Both the position numbers and the translations under genes were made by a program. Of a stretch of DNA of 64,000 bases, positions 36,029 to 44,972 are shown piece after piece. This DNA comes from an uncultured Flavobacterium sp. (lineage in GTDB: Bacteria; Bacteroidota; Bacteroidia; Flavobacteriales; Flavobacteriaceae). The number at the start of each line of letters is the position of its first letter. The first letter of the stretch is position 1. The stretch covers positions 43,459 through 107,458 of the forward strand of contig NZ_CALTYA010000007.1 in assembly GCF_943913405.1 (NCBI RefSeq). Direction: 5' to 3'. The notes beneath the pieces are model-generated. The model made no database searches. It was not told the origin of the DNA and saw only the letters and a list, made by a program, of their open reading frames with translations.

Positions 36029-36858
36029 TATTGTAATTTGTTATTATTCTTTGGCAAAATAACCTTTGCATTCTGTGGGCTCACGATTTTTTTTCCGCTT
36101 TTAGCTTCGATTGCTTTTCTGGTATCACCGGCAATTTTACCGCCTTCTTTTGCAATTTTTCTATTTTCTGAAAATGAACTTGGTTCTTTTTCTTTGGAAA
36201 TTTCAGTGGTTGTTGCTTCTGCAAGCATATTCAAGACTAATTCTAAATTTGTCATATTATCTCTAAGGCTTTCCTTTTTTAAACCTTTATGATTTTTATA
36301 CTCTTTAGTCGTAAATCCGCTCCACCCTTTTGTTATTTCATCGGTTAAAATTGAAAATTCGGTTTCTTTTTTTACTCCTCTAATTTCCCATTCATCTGTT
36401 AATTCTTTTCTGACTTCAATACTTTTCAGTCTTTGATTGATCCATTCTTTAGAATATCCCTTTTTTAGATAAGTTTCCATCAAACGTTCAATACCAATTT
36501 CGGGATCATTTATTTCATCTATTCTTTCGCTTCCAACCTTTGCTAACCAGTGTTTGAATGGTTCTGCTTTTAGTGACGGAATGGATTGAATAATACGAAA
36601 TAATTGTTCCGTTGTGGCAACATCGGTCATTCTCATTTTTCCATCTGCAGCAACCATTTTCAAAGCGTGACAATCCGTCACGGTTTGATTACCCTCTGCT
36701 TTCAGACGCTGTTTTAGTTTTCGCCAGTAAGCGTTTGAATCTAAGCTTTCTGTGAGAACTGCAACTACATCAATAATTGAAAAATACCATTCTTCAATTG
36801 TTTCATCCCAATGGGTTCTGACTTTTTTTTGATCAAATATTTTTATCTTTTCTGTCAT
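36028..36858 (-). CDS. Bro-N/DinD-like domain protein
   Basis: This 276-residue protein begins with IKIFDQKKVRTHWDETIEEWYFSIIDVVAVLTES, close to the Bro-N (BRO antirepressor N-terminal) domain. The C-terminal half contains NHKGLKKESLRDNMTNLELVLNMLAEA followed by AGDTRKAIE, which resembles the C-terminal part of E. coli DinD, an SOS-induced inhibitor of RecA activity. It has no signal peptide. Bro-N proteins are common in phages and plasmids, but no other phage gene is nearby, so this looks like a domesticated copy. Its stop overlaps the aminotransferase start. Confidence 0.8.
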   Translation of the reverse strand: MTEKIKIFDQKKVRTHWDETIEEWYFSIIDVVAVLTESLDSNAYWRKLKQRLKAEGNQTVTDCHALKMVAADGKMRMTDVATTEQLFRIIQSIPSLKAEPFKHWLAKVGSERIDEINDPEIGIERLMETYLKKGYSKEWINQRLKSIEVRKELTDEWEIRGVKKETEFSILTDEITKGWSGFTTKEYKNHKGLKKESLRDNMTNLELVLNMLAEATTTEISKEKEPSSFSENRKIAKEGGKIAGDTRKAIEAKSGKKIVSPQNAKVILPKNNNKLQ

Positions 36859-36946
36859 GGCTTGTAAATTTTCTCTTTTTCAAAGATACCGATTTTTGAT
36901 TAATTCTAATAACAGTTTTCAATCTTGGTCACGAAGCTTCCAAAAA

Positions 36947-37594
36947 TTATTGTCTTTTCAAACGCTTTTCTAAGAACAGATTTACCTCGTTATTGATCAG
37001 CGAAACTTCGATTTTCTCTTGTTCTTTCATTCTGTCGGTAAACAAAATTCCGTTCAGGTGGTCGGTTTCGTGCTGAAAAATTACGGCTGTGAAACCTTCG
37101 ATTAATTCTTCGTATGATTTTCCTGTTTTGTCTTGGTATGTTAGTTTTATCGTGTAATTTCTCAAGACATCGCCCATGACATCTGGGATTGAAAGGCATC
37201 CTTCTTTGCCTTTTCTTAGCAATTCAGAGCGCCAAATAATTTTTGGATTTAAGTATAACTCAAAAGGCTCGCCCTCTTTATCAAAACGCTGTACCCAAAT
37301 AATATTTCTGTTGATTCCAATTTGTGGTGCCGCAATTCCAATTCCCGGATTAGCCGGATCGCGCATTGACAAGTACATTTTTTCTGCCAATAACGGCAAT
37401 AAATCGTCTTTTGGATCAATATCACTAGAAACTGATTTTAAGATTTTTAGTTCTTTTTCATCAGTAATTTCAATAACTTTCAACATTGTTTTTTTGTCGC
37501 CAGATTCAATAATTTTACGTTCCTCTTTGGTAAATTTTTGAGCGGAAACTGAAACTGCAATGAACAGAAATAGTATTTGGATTGCGTTTTTCAT
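36947..37594 (-). CDS. Peptide deformylase homolog with an export signal
   Basis: This 215-residue protein carries all three deformylase motifs: GIGIAAPQ (84-91), EGCLS with metal-binding Cys133, and HETDH (175-179) supplying two His and the catalytic Glu. Ordinary deformylase is cytosolic and removes formyl from new Met. Here a signal peptide-like start, MKNAIQILFLFIAVSVSAQ, precedes about 50 extra residues before the usual core. It should therefore be periplasmic or lipid-bilayer exposed, an odd place for this reaction. It may act on formylated peptides or have a changed role. It lies directly upstream on the same strand as the Bro-N gene, 88 bases apart. Confidence 0.85.
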   Translation of the reverse strand: MKNAIQILFLFIAVSVSAQKFTKEERKIIESGDKKTMLKVIEITDEKELKILKSVSSDIDPKDDLLPLLAEKMYLSMRDPANPGIGIAAPQIGINRNIIWVQRFDKEGEPFELYLNPKIIWRSELLRKGKEGCLSIPDVMGDVLRNYTIKLTYQDKTGKSYEELIEGFTAVIFQHETDHLNGILFTDRMKEQEKIEVSLINNEVNLFLEKRLKRQ

Positions 37595-37604
37595 ACTTTT
37601 AAAT

Positions 37605-37964
37605 TTAACTAGCCGCAGCAGCTGAAAATGCAGGAATTAATACCGATGCTATAAAAATAAAATAGAAAATAAGAATTAGAAAAAATATAGAACCTATCGA
37701 AAGTCCAACAATAGCACAAATTCTTCCTGCATTCAGATTTTCAATTCCATCATATTCACCTGGATTTTCTCTATTCAGGCGCAAGTCTTTTTTGGCAATT
37801 ACCAATGCAATAATACCGAGAATTATTCCGATAATTCCATAGCAAAAACTCGTGGGAATTGAGACAATTCCCAGAACAAGAACCGTAGTTGCGTTTGGGA
37901 GTTGTCTTCTGTAATTTGGCCGTATCGGCTCATTTTGAAATGATTCTGTTTTGTAATTATCCAT
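37605..37964 (-). CDS. DUF4190-type small membrane protein
   Basis: This 119-residue protein starts at the ATG at 37962-37964, just after the GlmM stop at 37975 on the same strand. Residues 25-55 (TTVLVLGIVSIPTSFCYGIIGIILGIIALVIAKKD) and 78-105 are two membrane segments separated by a polar loop. This pattern matches the DUF4190 family. No function is known. Confidence 0.78.
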   Translation of the reverse strand: MDNYKTESFQNEPIRPNYRRQLPNATTVLVLGIVSIPTSFCYGIIGIILGIIALVIAKKDLRLNRENPGEYDGIENLNAGRICAIVGLSIGSIFFLILIFYFIFIASVLIPAFSAAAAS

Positions 37965-37974
37965 TAATTTTATG

Positions 37975-39363
37975 TTAGATTCCAGCGACAGCTTTAATTT
38001 CGTCAATGATTCTCAAAGCTAAAGCATCAGCTTCTTCTTGTGTTTTTGCTTCTGTATAAATTCTGATAATCGGCTCTGTATTTGACTTTCTCAAGTGTAC
38101 CCAGTTTTCTGCGAAGTCAATTTTCACGCCGTCAATAGTTGAAATATTTTCTGTTTTATACTTTTCTGTCATGGCAACCAAAATCGCATCTACGTCAATC
38201 TGAGGCGTCAATTCGATTTTATTTTTACTCATGAAATATTGAGAATAAGTCGCTCTCAATTCAGAAACTTTCATCTTTTTATGCGCCAAATGTGTCAGGA
38301 ACAAAGCCACGCCAACGATAGAATCTCTGCCATAATGTGATTCTGGATAAATGATGCCGCCGTTTCCTTCACCGCCAATAATTGCGTTATTTTTCTTCAT
38401 CAATTCTACGACGTTTACTTCTCCAACAGCGCTTGCTTCGTAAGTTCCTCCGTGAAGATTTGTAACGTCGCGCAACGCACGTGAAGAAGACATATTGGAT
38501 ACGGTATTTCCTGGGGTTTTACTTAAAACATAATCAGCAATCGCCACCAAAGTATATTCTTCGCCAAACATTTCTCCGTCTTCAGAAATAAATGCCAAAC
38601 GGTCCACATCTGGATCGACTACGATTCCTAAATCTGCTTTTTCTTTGACAACCAATTCTGAAATATCAGTCAAATGTTCTTTCAAAGGCTCTGGATTGTG
38701 AGGAAAATGTCCGTTTGGTTCGCAGTATAATTTTACGCATTCTACTCCCATTAACTCTAAAATTTTTGGAATTATAATTCCTCCTGAAGAATTTACACCA
38801 TCAACAACTACCTTAAATTTAGCATTTTTAACCGCTTCTATATCCACCAATGGCAAGTCTAAAACTTCGTCAATATGAATATCCATGTAAGCGTCATTAG
38901 AAGTAATTTCTCCCAAATTATCTACGTCAGAAAAATCAAAAGCTTCTCTTTCAGCAATGTCTAAAATAATTGCACCCGCTTGGCCGCTTAAAAATTCTCC
39001 TTTTTCATTCAGTAATTTTAAGGCATTCCATTGTTTTGGATTGTGGCTTGCTGTCAAAATAATTCCACCGTCAGCTTTCTCCAACGGAACAGCAACTTCA
39101 ACAGTCGGCGTTGTGGAAAGACCTAAATCAATCACGTCAATTCCAAGTCCTATTAATGTATTGACAACTAAATTGTGAATCATCGGACCAGAAATTCTGG
39201 CATCACGACCGATTACAACGATTAATTTTTCTTTTTTAGAATGCTGTTTCAGCCAAGTTCCATAAGCCGAAGCGAATTTTACAGCGTCAACCGGAGTCAG
39301 GTTATCTCCTACTTTTCCGCCAATCGTGCCGCGAATTCCTGATATTGATTTTATTAAGGTCAT
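37975..39363 (-). CDS. glmM: Phosphoglucosamine mutase
   Basis: This 462-residue phosphohexomutase converts glucosamine-6-phosphate to glucosamine-1-phosphate for UDP-GlcNAc, hence peptidoglycan and LPS. The active-site phosphoserine is Ser106 in TASHNPKQWNALK, the metal loop is VDPDVDRLAF (about 247-256), the sugar-binding loop GEGNGGIIYPE (about 322-332) and the phosphate-binding loop RKSNTEPIIRIYTEA is near the C-terminus. GlmM is the likely assignment, with phosphomannomutase the alternative. The gene is divergent from the ACP phosphodiesterase gene, sharing a 20-bp inverted promoter repeat. Confidence 0.85.
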   Translation of the reverse strand: MTLIKSISGIRGTIGGKVGDNLTPVDAVKFASAYGTWLKQHSKKEKLIVVIGRDARISGPMIHNLVVNTLIGLGIDVIDLGLSTTPTVEVAVPLEKADGGIILTASHNPKQWNALKLLNEKGEFLSGQAGAIILDIAEREAFDFSDVDNLGEITSNDAYMDIHIDEVLDLPLVDIEAVKNAKFKVVVDGVNSSGGIIIPKILELMGVECVKLYCEPNGHFPHNPEPLKEHLTDISELVVKEKADLGIVVDPDVDRLAFISEDGEMFGEEYTLVAIADYVLSKTPGNTVSNMSSSRALRDVTNLHGGTYEASAVGEVNVVELMKKNNAIIGGEGNGGIIYPESHYGRDSIVGVALFLTHLAHKKMKVSELRATYSQYFMSKNKIELTPQIDVDAILVAMTEKYKTENISTIDGVKIDFAENWVHLRKSNTEPIIRIYTEAKTQEEADALALRIIDEIKAVAGI

Positions 39364-39383
39364 TTGTTTGAGTTTGATTTTTA

Positions 39384-39485
39384 AGTTTCAAAGATACAAA
39401 GTTGGAAAGTTTGAAAGTAAAAATTTTGAAATAAGTTAAAATTTATGCTCAAGAATTAACTTAGAAACTTTGTATCTTTGAAACT
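39384..39485. promoter_or_regulatory. Divergent promoters built from a 20-bp inverted repeat (glmM and acpH-like)
   Basis: AACTTTGTATCTTTGAAACT occurs at 39466-39485 on the + strand and, as its exact reverse complement, at 39384-39403. Each copy contains TATCTTTG, a Bacteroidota -7 box, at 39473-39480 and 39389-39396, pointing outward at the two genes. The arrangement predicts matched promoters with identical core sequence. Confidence 0.65.
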
Positions 39486-39500
39486 CAGCAACTTTTAAAT

Positions 39501-40085
39501 ATGAATTTTTTAGCCCACGTTTATCTTTCCGGAAACAATGATTTTATAAAAATCGGCAATTTAATGGCGGATGGAATTCGTGGAAAAGAATACGAAAATT
39601 TTCCGCTCGATATACAAAAAGGGATTATTTTACATCGTGCAATTGATACTTTTACAGATGCGCATTCCGTTTTTAGAATCAGCAAACACAGGCTTCATGA
39701 AAAATACGGACATTATTCTGGCGTAATTATAGATGTTTTCTATGATCATTTTCTAGCAAAAAATTGGAGCAATTATTCTGATGAAAACCTTTCCGATTTT
39801 GTAAATCGTTTTTATAAATCATTGGAAGATAATTTTGAAATGCTGAATTTGAAAACCCAAAACATGCTTCCTCACATGAAAAGGGGAAATTGGCTTTTCA
39901 ATTATCAATTTATAGAGGAAATCGAAAGAGTTCTTTTTCAGATGGACCACAGAACGAAGCATAAATCGCAAATGGGACTCTCAGTTAAAGAATTAAAAGA
40001 ATATTACACCGAATTTGAGCAAGAATTTACATCGTTCTTCAAAGAATTGAGAGAATATGCAAGTGAAAAACTCAAAACTTTATAG
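39501..40085 (+). CDS. Acyl carrier protein phosphodiesterase (AcpH-like)
   Basis: This 194-residue protein matches the ACP hydrolase family: MNFLAHVYLSGNNDFIKIGNLMADGIRG at the start and ILHRAIDTFTDAH plus GHYSGVIIDVFYDHFLAKNW following, with the His/Asp pairs expected of an HD-like metal site. It should remove 4'-phosphopantetheine from ACP. It is divergent from glmM; the shared promoter region suggests linked expression with growth. Confidence 0.88.
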   Translation: MNFLAHVYLSGNNDFIKIGNLMADGIRGKEYENFPLDIQKGIILHRAIDTFTDAHSVFRISKHRLHEKYGHYSGVIIDVFYDHFLAKNWSNYSDENLSDFVNRFYKSLEDNFEMLNLKTQNMLPHMKRGNWLFNYQFIEEIERVLFQMDHRTKHKSQMGLSVKELKEYYTEFEQEFTSFFKELREYASEKLKTL

Positions 40086-40155
40086 AAATTTTAGCTACTA
40101 AATTTTAACAAAAAGCGTATTTTAGCACTTTATCTTAACGTTTTCAAAAGCTAAA

Positions 40156-41976
40156 ATGCCTCACAAACAGCCATCACGACTCCAAATAGTTTTTAGAAGA
40201 ATAGCCAAGAAATTTGAAGCTTTATTTTTCATTGCGAAAGATTTTCTTTCAGAAAGGCACTTTTTATATCTTTCTTGTGTCGCTGTCGCCATTTCCTGTG
40301 CTTTTGCCGTGATTGTTTTGAAAGCATTTGCGCATTATGTTTTTGTCTTTGCAACCTATGTAAACGGCTATTTAAAACTTCCTTTCATCAACAGTATTTT
40401 CCCTATTATCGGAATTTTGCTGACGGTTTTTGTCATAAGAAATGTCTTAAATGGAAAGTTAGAAAAAGGAAGTTCCAGAATTTTATATGCCGTAGCTAGA
40501 AAAGGAGGAATCTTACCTAGAAAGCAGATGTATGCCCAAATCATAACGAGTTCCTTGACCGTAGGACTTGGAGGTTCAGCAGGTTTGGAGTCACCAATTA
40601 CAATTACCGGAGCCGCATTCGGATCAAATTTTGCCCAAAAATACCGACTTTCACAAAAAGACAGAATTTTACTTCTAGCGTGCGGTGTCGCTGCCGGAAT
40701 AGCTGCCGCTTTTAACGCTCCGATTGCCGGAGTTTTGTTCGCCATTGAAGTAGTTTTGACAGATGTTGCAATCACGGCTTTTATCCCAATCATGATTTCT
40801 GCAGCTACTGGCGCTTTGGTTTCCACAATTGTTTTGAATGAAGACGTACTTTTATCTTTTAAAACCCAGCAAACATTTGACTTTCATAATATCCCCTTTT
40901 ATATTATTTTAGGAATCTTAGCCGGATTAGTTTCTGTTTACCATGCCCGAAATTTCCAAAAGATTGAAGGTTTCTTTAAAAAATTTAAAAATAGTGCTTA
41001 TAAAAAAGCGTTATTTGGAGCTTCGATTTTAGCTGTTTTGATTTTCTTTTTTCCAACACTTTTTGGGGAAGGTTACGAAAGCATAAAAACGTTATCAAAC
41101 GCCAATCCGCAGGCAATTTTAGACAATACTTTACTTGACAAATACAAAAGTAGCGAATGGATTTTATTATTATTCGTAGGAATTACAATGCTTTTGAAGG
41201 TTTATGCAACCGGTTTGACATTAGGAAGCGGTGGAAACGGAGGCAACTTTGCACCTTCCCTTTTTGTAGGTTCTTATTTAGGCTTTTTTGTGGCTAAATT
41301 TTTCAATCTGCTTGGATTAGAAAAACAGCTTCCTGTCGGAAATTTTACAATCGTAGGAATGGCAGGAATTTTAAGTGGACTTTTTCACGCACCTTTGACA
41401 GCAATCTTCCTTATCGGAGAAATTACTGGAGGTTACGGCCTGATGGTTCCGTTGATGATTGTTTCTTCCATAAGTTTTGCGGTTTCAAAACAATTAGAGC
41501 CACATTCGATGGATGTCAAGCATTTGGCTGACAAAGGCGACGTTTTTACCAGCGATAAAGACAAAAATATTCTTTCAAATATTGACATTTTAAGCCATAT
41601 AAATTCGGAATACAAAACCATTCGTTTGGAAGACAAATTAGATGATTTAGTTGAACTTTTAACAACTTCCAGACAGCAAGTTTATCCTGTTGTCAACGCA
41701 AAAAACCAACTTTTGGGCGTTGTAGAATTTGAAAAATTGCGACCGATTGTCTTTAATCCTTTTCGTATAAAATATACTACAATTCAAGAAGTTATGACTA
41801 TTCCGAAGGAAGTTATTTCTTATGAAGAAGGAATGGAAACCGTGATGGAAAAATTTGAAACCTGCCACTGCGAATTTCTTCCGGTTTTAAAAGACGACAA
41901 ATATTTCGGATTTATTTCTAAAATTGAGGTTTTGGAATCGTATAGAAAAAGACTAAAAGAAATGGTTATTGAATAA
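40156..41976 (+). CDS. CLC-family chloride channel/exchanger with CBS domains
   Basis: This 606-residue inner-membrane protein has ten or more helices. CLC anion-filter motifs appear as GSAGLESPI (about residue 139; the gating Glu is kept although GxEGP has become GLESP), and GGNGGNFAPSLFVG (about 363). The last 160 residues form two CBS domains (around 455-510 and 530-600), which often bind adenine nucleotides. It probably exchanges chloride for protons or works as a channel, for example in acid or osmotic balance. Confidence 0.88.
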   Translation: MPHKQPSRLQIVFRRIAKKFEALFFIAKDFLSERHFLYLSCVAVAISCAFAVIVLKAFAHYVFVFATYVNGYLKLPFINSIFPIIGILLTVFVIRNVLNGKLEKGSSRILYAVARKGGILPRKQMYAQIITSSLTVGLGGSAGLESPITITGAAFGSNFAQKYRLSQKDRILLLACGVAAGIAAAFNAPIAGVLFAIEVVLTDVAITAFIPIMISAATGALVSTIVLNEDVLLSFKTQQTFDFHNIPFYIILGILAGLVSVYHARNFQKIEGFFKKFKNSAYKKALFGASILAVLIFFFPTLFGEGYESIKTLSNANPQAILDNTLLDKYKSSEWILLLFVGITMLLKVYATGLTLGSGGNGGNFAPSLFVGSYLGFFVAKFFNLLGLEKQLPVGNFTIVGMAGILSGLFHAPLTAIFLIGEITGGYGLMVPLMIVSSISFAVSKQLEPHSMDVKHLADKGDVFTSDKDKNILSNIDILSHINSEYKTIRLEDKLDDLVELLTTSRQQVYPVVNAKNQLLGVVEFEKLRPIVFNPFRIKYTTIQEVMTIPKEVISYEEGMETVMEKFETCHCEFLPVLKDDKYFGFISKIEVLESYRKRLKEMVIE

Positions 41977-41979
41977 ATC

Positions 41980-42000
41980 ACCGCAGATTTTCAGATTTCT
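41980..42000. repeat. Copy of a dispersed ACCGCAGATTT element
   Basis: ACCGCAGATTTTCAGATTT just after the CLC stop resembles the arms of the inverted repeat at 54153-54233, so the same short element is scattered in intergenic DNA. Confidence 0.4.
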
Positions 42001-42091
42001 CAATTCTAAAATCTCACTTCTCAATACTTTATTTGACACAAATTTAAGTTTTTGCACAACCATCTTTAACTAAAAATAAATTACAAAGCTG

Positions 42092-42099
42092 TACCTTTG
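42092..42099 (+). promoter_or_regulatory. Putative -7 box of uvrA
   Basis: TACCTTTG matches TAnnTTTG and lies 17 bases before the ATG at 42117. The -33 region is only TTTA-like. Confidence 0.45.
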
Positions 42100-42116
42100 C
42101 GCTTTGCAAAAAATCT

Positions 42117-44948
42117 ATGCTAGACTCTGAAAATAATATTGAAGTTTTGGGCGCTCGCGTTCACAATTTGAAAAATATAGACGTTACCATTCCTCGTGAA
42201 AAACTCGTGGTGATTACCGGACTTTCGGGTTCTGGCAAGTCTTCGCTGGCTTTTGACACGATTTATGCGGAAGGTCAGCGCCGTTACATCGAGACTTTTT
42301 CTGCGTATGCACGACAGTTTCTTGGTGGTTTGGAACGCCCTGACGTTGATAAAATCGACGGACTTTCTCCCGTAATTGCCATTGAGCAAAAAACGACAAG
42401 CAAAAGTCCGCGTTCAACTGTTGGAACCATCACAGAAATTTATGATTTCCTGCGTTTGCTTTATGCAAGAGCGGGCGACGCTTACAGTTATGTGACCGGA
42501 GAAAAAATGGTCAGCTATAGTGATGAGCAAATCAAACAGCTGATTTTTGAGAATTTTGAAGGAAAACGAATCAATATCTTGGCTCCGATAATTCGTTCTC
42601 GTAAAGGACATTACCGCGAGTTATTTGAACAAATTTCCAAACAAGGATTTTTGAAAGTTCGAATCAACGGCGAGATTAAAGATATCACGGCCGGAATGAA
42701 ATTGGACCGTTACAAAACGCATGATATTGAAACGGTTATCGACAGAATGCTGATTGAAAATACGCCAGAAAACGATAAACGTTTGACCGAAAGTATAAAA
42801 ACTGCCATGTATCACGGGGAAGATATTTTGATGATTATCGACCAAGATACGCAGGAAGCAAGATATTTCAGTCGAAATTTAATGTGTCCGACTTCGGGGA
42901 TTTCGTATCCAAATCCTGAGCCGAATAACTTTTCATTTAACTCTCCAAAAGGTGCTTGTGATAGTTGCAACGGCCTTGGAACGGTGAATGAAATCAATAT
43001 GAAAAAAATTGTTCCAAATCCGAAATTGTCTATAAAACAAGGCGGTTTTGCACCTTTGGGAGAATATAAAAGTTCGTGGATTTTCAAGCAATTGGAAATT
43101 ATCGGAGAGAAATTTGGATTCAAATTGACAGACCCTGTTGAGAAAATTTCCGCGGAAGCGATGGAAGTGATTATGCACGGCGGAAAGGAAAAATTTGAGG
43201 TTTCTTCCAAAACTTTAGGCGTTACCAAAGATTATAAAATTGACTTCGAAGGAATTTCCAACTTTATCAAAAATCAATTTGACGAAAGCGGTTCCACTTC
43301 CATAAAACGCTGGGCAAAAGAATTTATGGACGAAGTGAAATGTCCGATTTGCGAAGGTTCTCGCTTGAAAAAAGAGTCGTTATATTTTAAAGTCAACGGC
43401 AAAAATATTGCAGAATTGACCGATATGGATATTTCTGATTTGGCCATTTGGTTTGAAGAATTAGACCGAGATTTGAACGAAAAGCAAAAGAAAATTGCAT
43501 CAGAAGTTGTGAAAGAAATCAAATCGAGATTAAGCTTTTTGGTGAATGTTGGTTTGAATTATTTGTCATTGAGCCGAAGTTCAAAATCACTTTCTGGCGG
43601 TGAAGCGCAACGTATTCGTTTGGCTACGCAAATTGGTTCACAATTGGTCGGAGTTTTATACATTTTGGATGAACCAAGTATCGGTTTGCACCAAAGAGAC
43701 AATGAAAAACTAATTCATTCTTTGGAACAACTACGAGACATCGGAAATTCCGTTATCGTCGTCGAACACGACAAAGATATGATTGAACGTGCTGATTATG
43801 TGATTGATATCGGACCAAAAGCGGGAAAATATGGCGGACAAATTATCAGCAAAGGAACGCCTGCAGAATTGTTAAAAGAACATACTTTAACGGCTTCGTA
43901 TTTGAATGGCGAAATGGAAATTGCTGTTCCGAAAAAACGCCGTGAAGGCAACGGAAAGCTCTTGAAGTTGACTGGAGCAACCGGAAATAACTTGAAAAAT
44001 GTTTCGATTGAATTGCCGTTAGGAAAATTAATCTGCGTGACAGGAGTTTCTGGAAGCGGAAAATCTACGTTGATTAATGAAACGCTCTACCCTATTTTAA
44101 ATGCGCATTTTTTTAATGGCGTAAAAAAACCACAGCCTTATAAAAAGATTGAAGGTTTGGAACATATTGACAAAATTATTGATATCGACCAATCGCCAAT
44201 TGGACGCACACCACGTTCGAATCCTGCGACTTATACCGAAGTTTTCTCAGAAATCAGAAGCTTGTTTACGCAGACTTCTGAAGCAATGATTCGTGGTTAT
44301 AAACCGGGTCGTTTCAGCTTTAATGTTTCTGGCGGAAGATGTGAAACCTGTGAAGGTTCTGGAGTAAGAACCATTGAAATGAGCTTTCTTCCAGATGTTT
44401 ATGTGGAATGCGAAACCTGTCAAGGAAAGCGTTTTAACAGAGAAACTTTGGAAATCAGATACAAAGGAAAATCGATTTCTGATGTCTTAAATATGACAGT
44501 TGGGGAAGCGGTTCCTTTCTTTGAAAATATTCCAAAAATTTACAGAAAAGTAAAAGCTTTGGAAGATGTTGGATTGGGTTATATCACTCTTGGTCAGCAA
44601 AGTACGACACTTTCTGGAGGAGAAGCGCAACGAATTAAACTAGCTGGAGAATTATCTAAAAAAGATACTGGAAATACGTTTTATATTTTAGATGAACCTA
44701 CTACAGGTTTGCATTTTGAAGACATCAGAGTTTTGATGGAAGTCATTGAAAAACTGGTTGATAAAGGAAATACGGTCTTGATTATCGAACACAATATGGA
44801 CGTAATTAAATTGGCCGATTACATCATTGACATTGGTCCAGAAGGCGGAAAAGGTGGCGGACAGCTGATTGCCAAAGGAACTCCGGAAGAAGTTGCCAAA
44901 AATAAAAAAAGCTACACTGCCAAATTCTTGAAAAAAGAATTACTTTAG
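42117..44948 (+). CDS. uvrA: Excinuclease ABC subunit A
   Basis: This 943-residue protein is the damage-recognition ATPase of nucleotide excision repair. Both ATPase modules are complete: Walker A GLSGSGKSSLAFDT (about 34-47) and GVSGSGKSTLINET (about 643-656), ABC signatures LSGGEAQRIRLA and LSGGEAQRIKLA, and the D-loop regions following ILDEPSIGLHQRD and ILDEPTTGLHFED. Zinc-binding cysteines are CDSCNGLG, CPICEGSRLKKE and CETCEGSGVR...CETCQGKRF. The length equals the family norm. Confidence 0.97.
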   Translation: MLDSENNIEVLGARVHNLKNIDVTIPREKLVVITGLSGSGKSSLAFDTIYAEGQRRYIETFSAYARQFLGGLERPDVDKIDGLSPVIAIEQKTTSKSPRSTVGTITEIYDFLRLLYARAGDAYSYVTGEKMVSYSDEQIKQLIFENFEGKRINILAPIIRSRKGHYRELFEQISKQGFLKVRINGEIKDITAGMKLDRYKTHDIETVIDRMLIENTPENDKRLTESIKTAMYHGEDILMIIDQDTQEARYFSRNLMCPTSGISYPNPEPNNFSFNSPKGACDSCNGLGTVNEINMKKIVPNPKLSIKQGGFAPLGEYKSSWIFKQLEIIGEKFGFKLTDPVEKISAEAMEVIMHGGKEKFEVSSKTLGVTKDYKIDFEGISNFIKNQFDESGSTSIKRWAKEFMDEVKCPICEGSRLKKESLYFKVNGKNIAELTDMDISDLAIWFEELDRDLNEKQKKIASEVVKEIKSRLSFLVNVGLNYLSLSRSSKSLSGGEAQRIRLATQIGSQLVGVLYILDEPSIGLHQRDNEKLIHSLEQLRDIGNSVIVVEHDKDMIERADYVIDIGPKAGKYGGQIISKGTPAELLKEHTLTASYLNGEMEIAVPKKRREGNGKLLKLTGATGNNLKNVSIELPLGKLICVTGVSGSGKSTLINETLYPILNAHFFNGVKKPQPYKKIEGLEHIDKIIDIDQSPIGRTPRSNPATYTEVFSEIRSLFTQTSEAMIRGYKPGRFSFNVSGGRCETCEGSGVRTIEMSFLPDVYVECETCQGKRFNRETLEIRYKGKSISDVLNMTVGEAVPFFENIPKIYRKVKALEDVGLGYITLGQQSTTLSGGEAQRIKLAGELSKKDTGNTFYILDEPTTGLHFEDIRVLMEVIEKLVDKGNTVLIIEHNMDVIKLADYIIDIGPEGGKGGGQLIAKGTPEEVAKNKKSYTAKFLKKELL

Positions 44949-44972
44949 CAGGCTGAAAAAAATTTAAGAAAG

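Noticed and set aside
36028..36858. Prophage fragment around the Bro-N gene
   Set aside because: No other phage gene, integrase or att-like repeat; neighbours are housekeeping genes.
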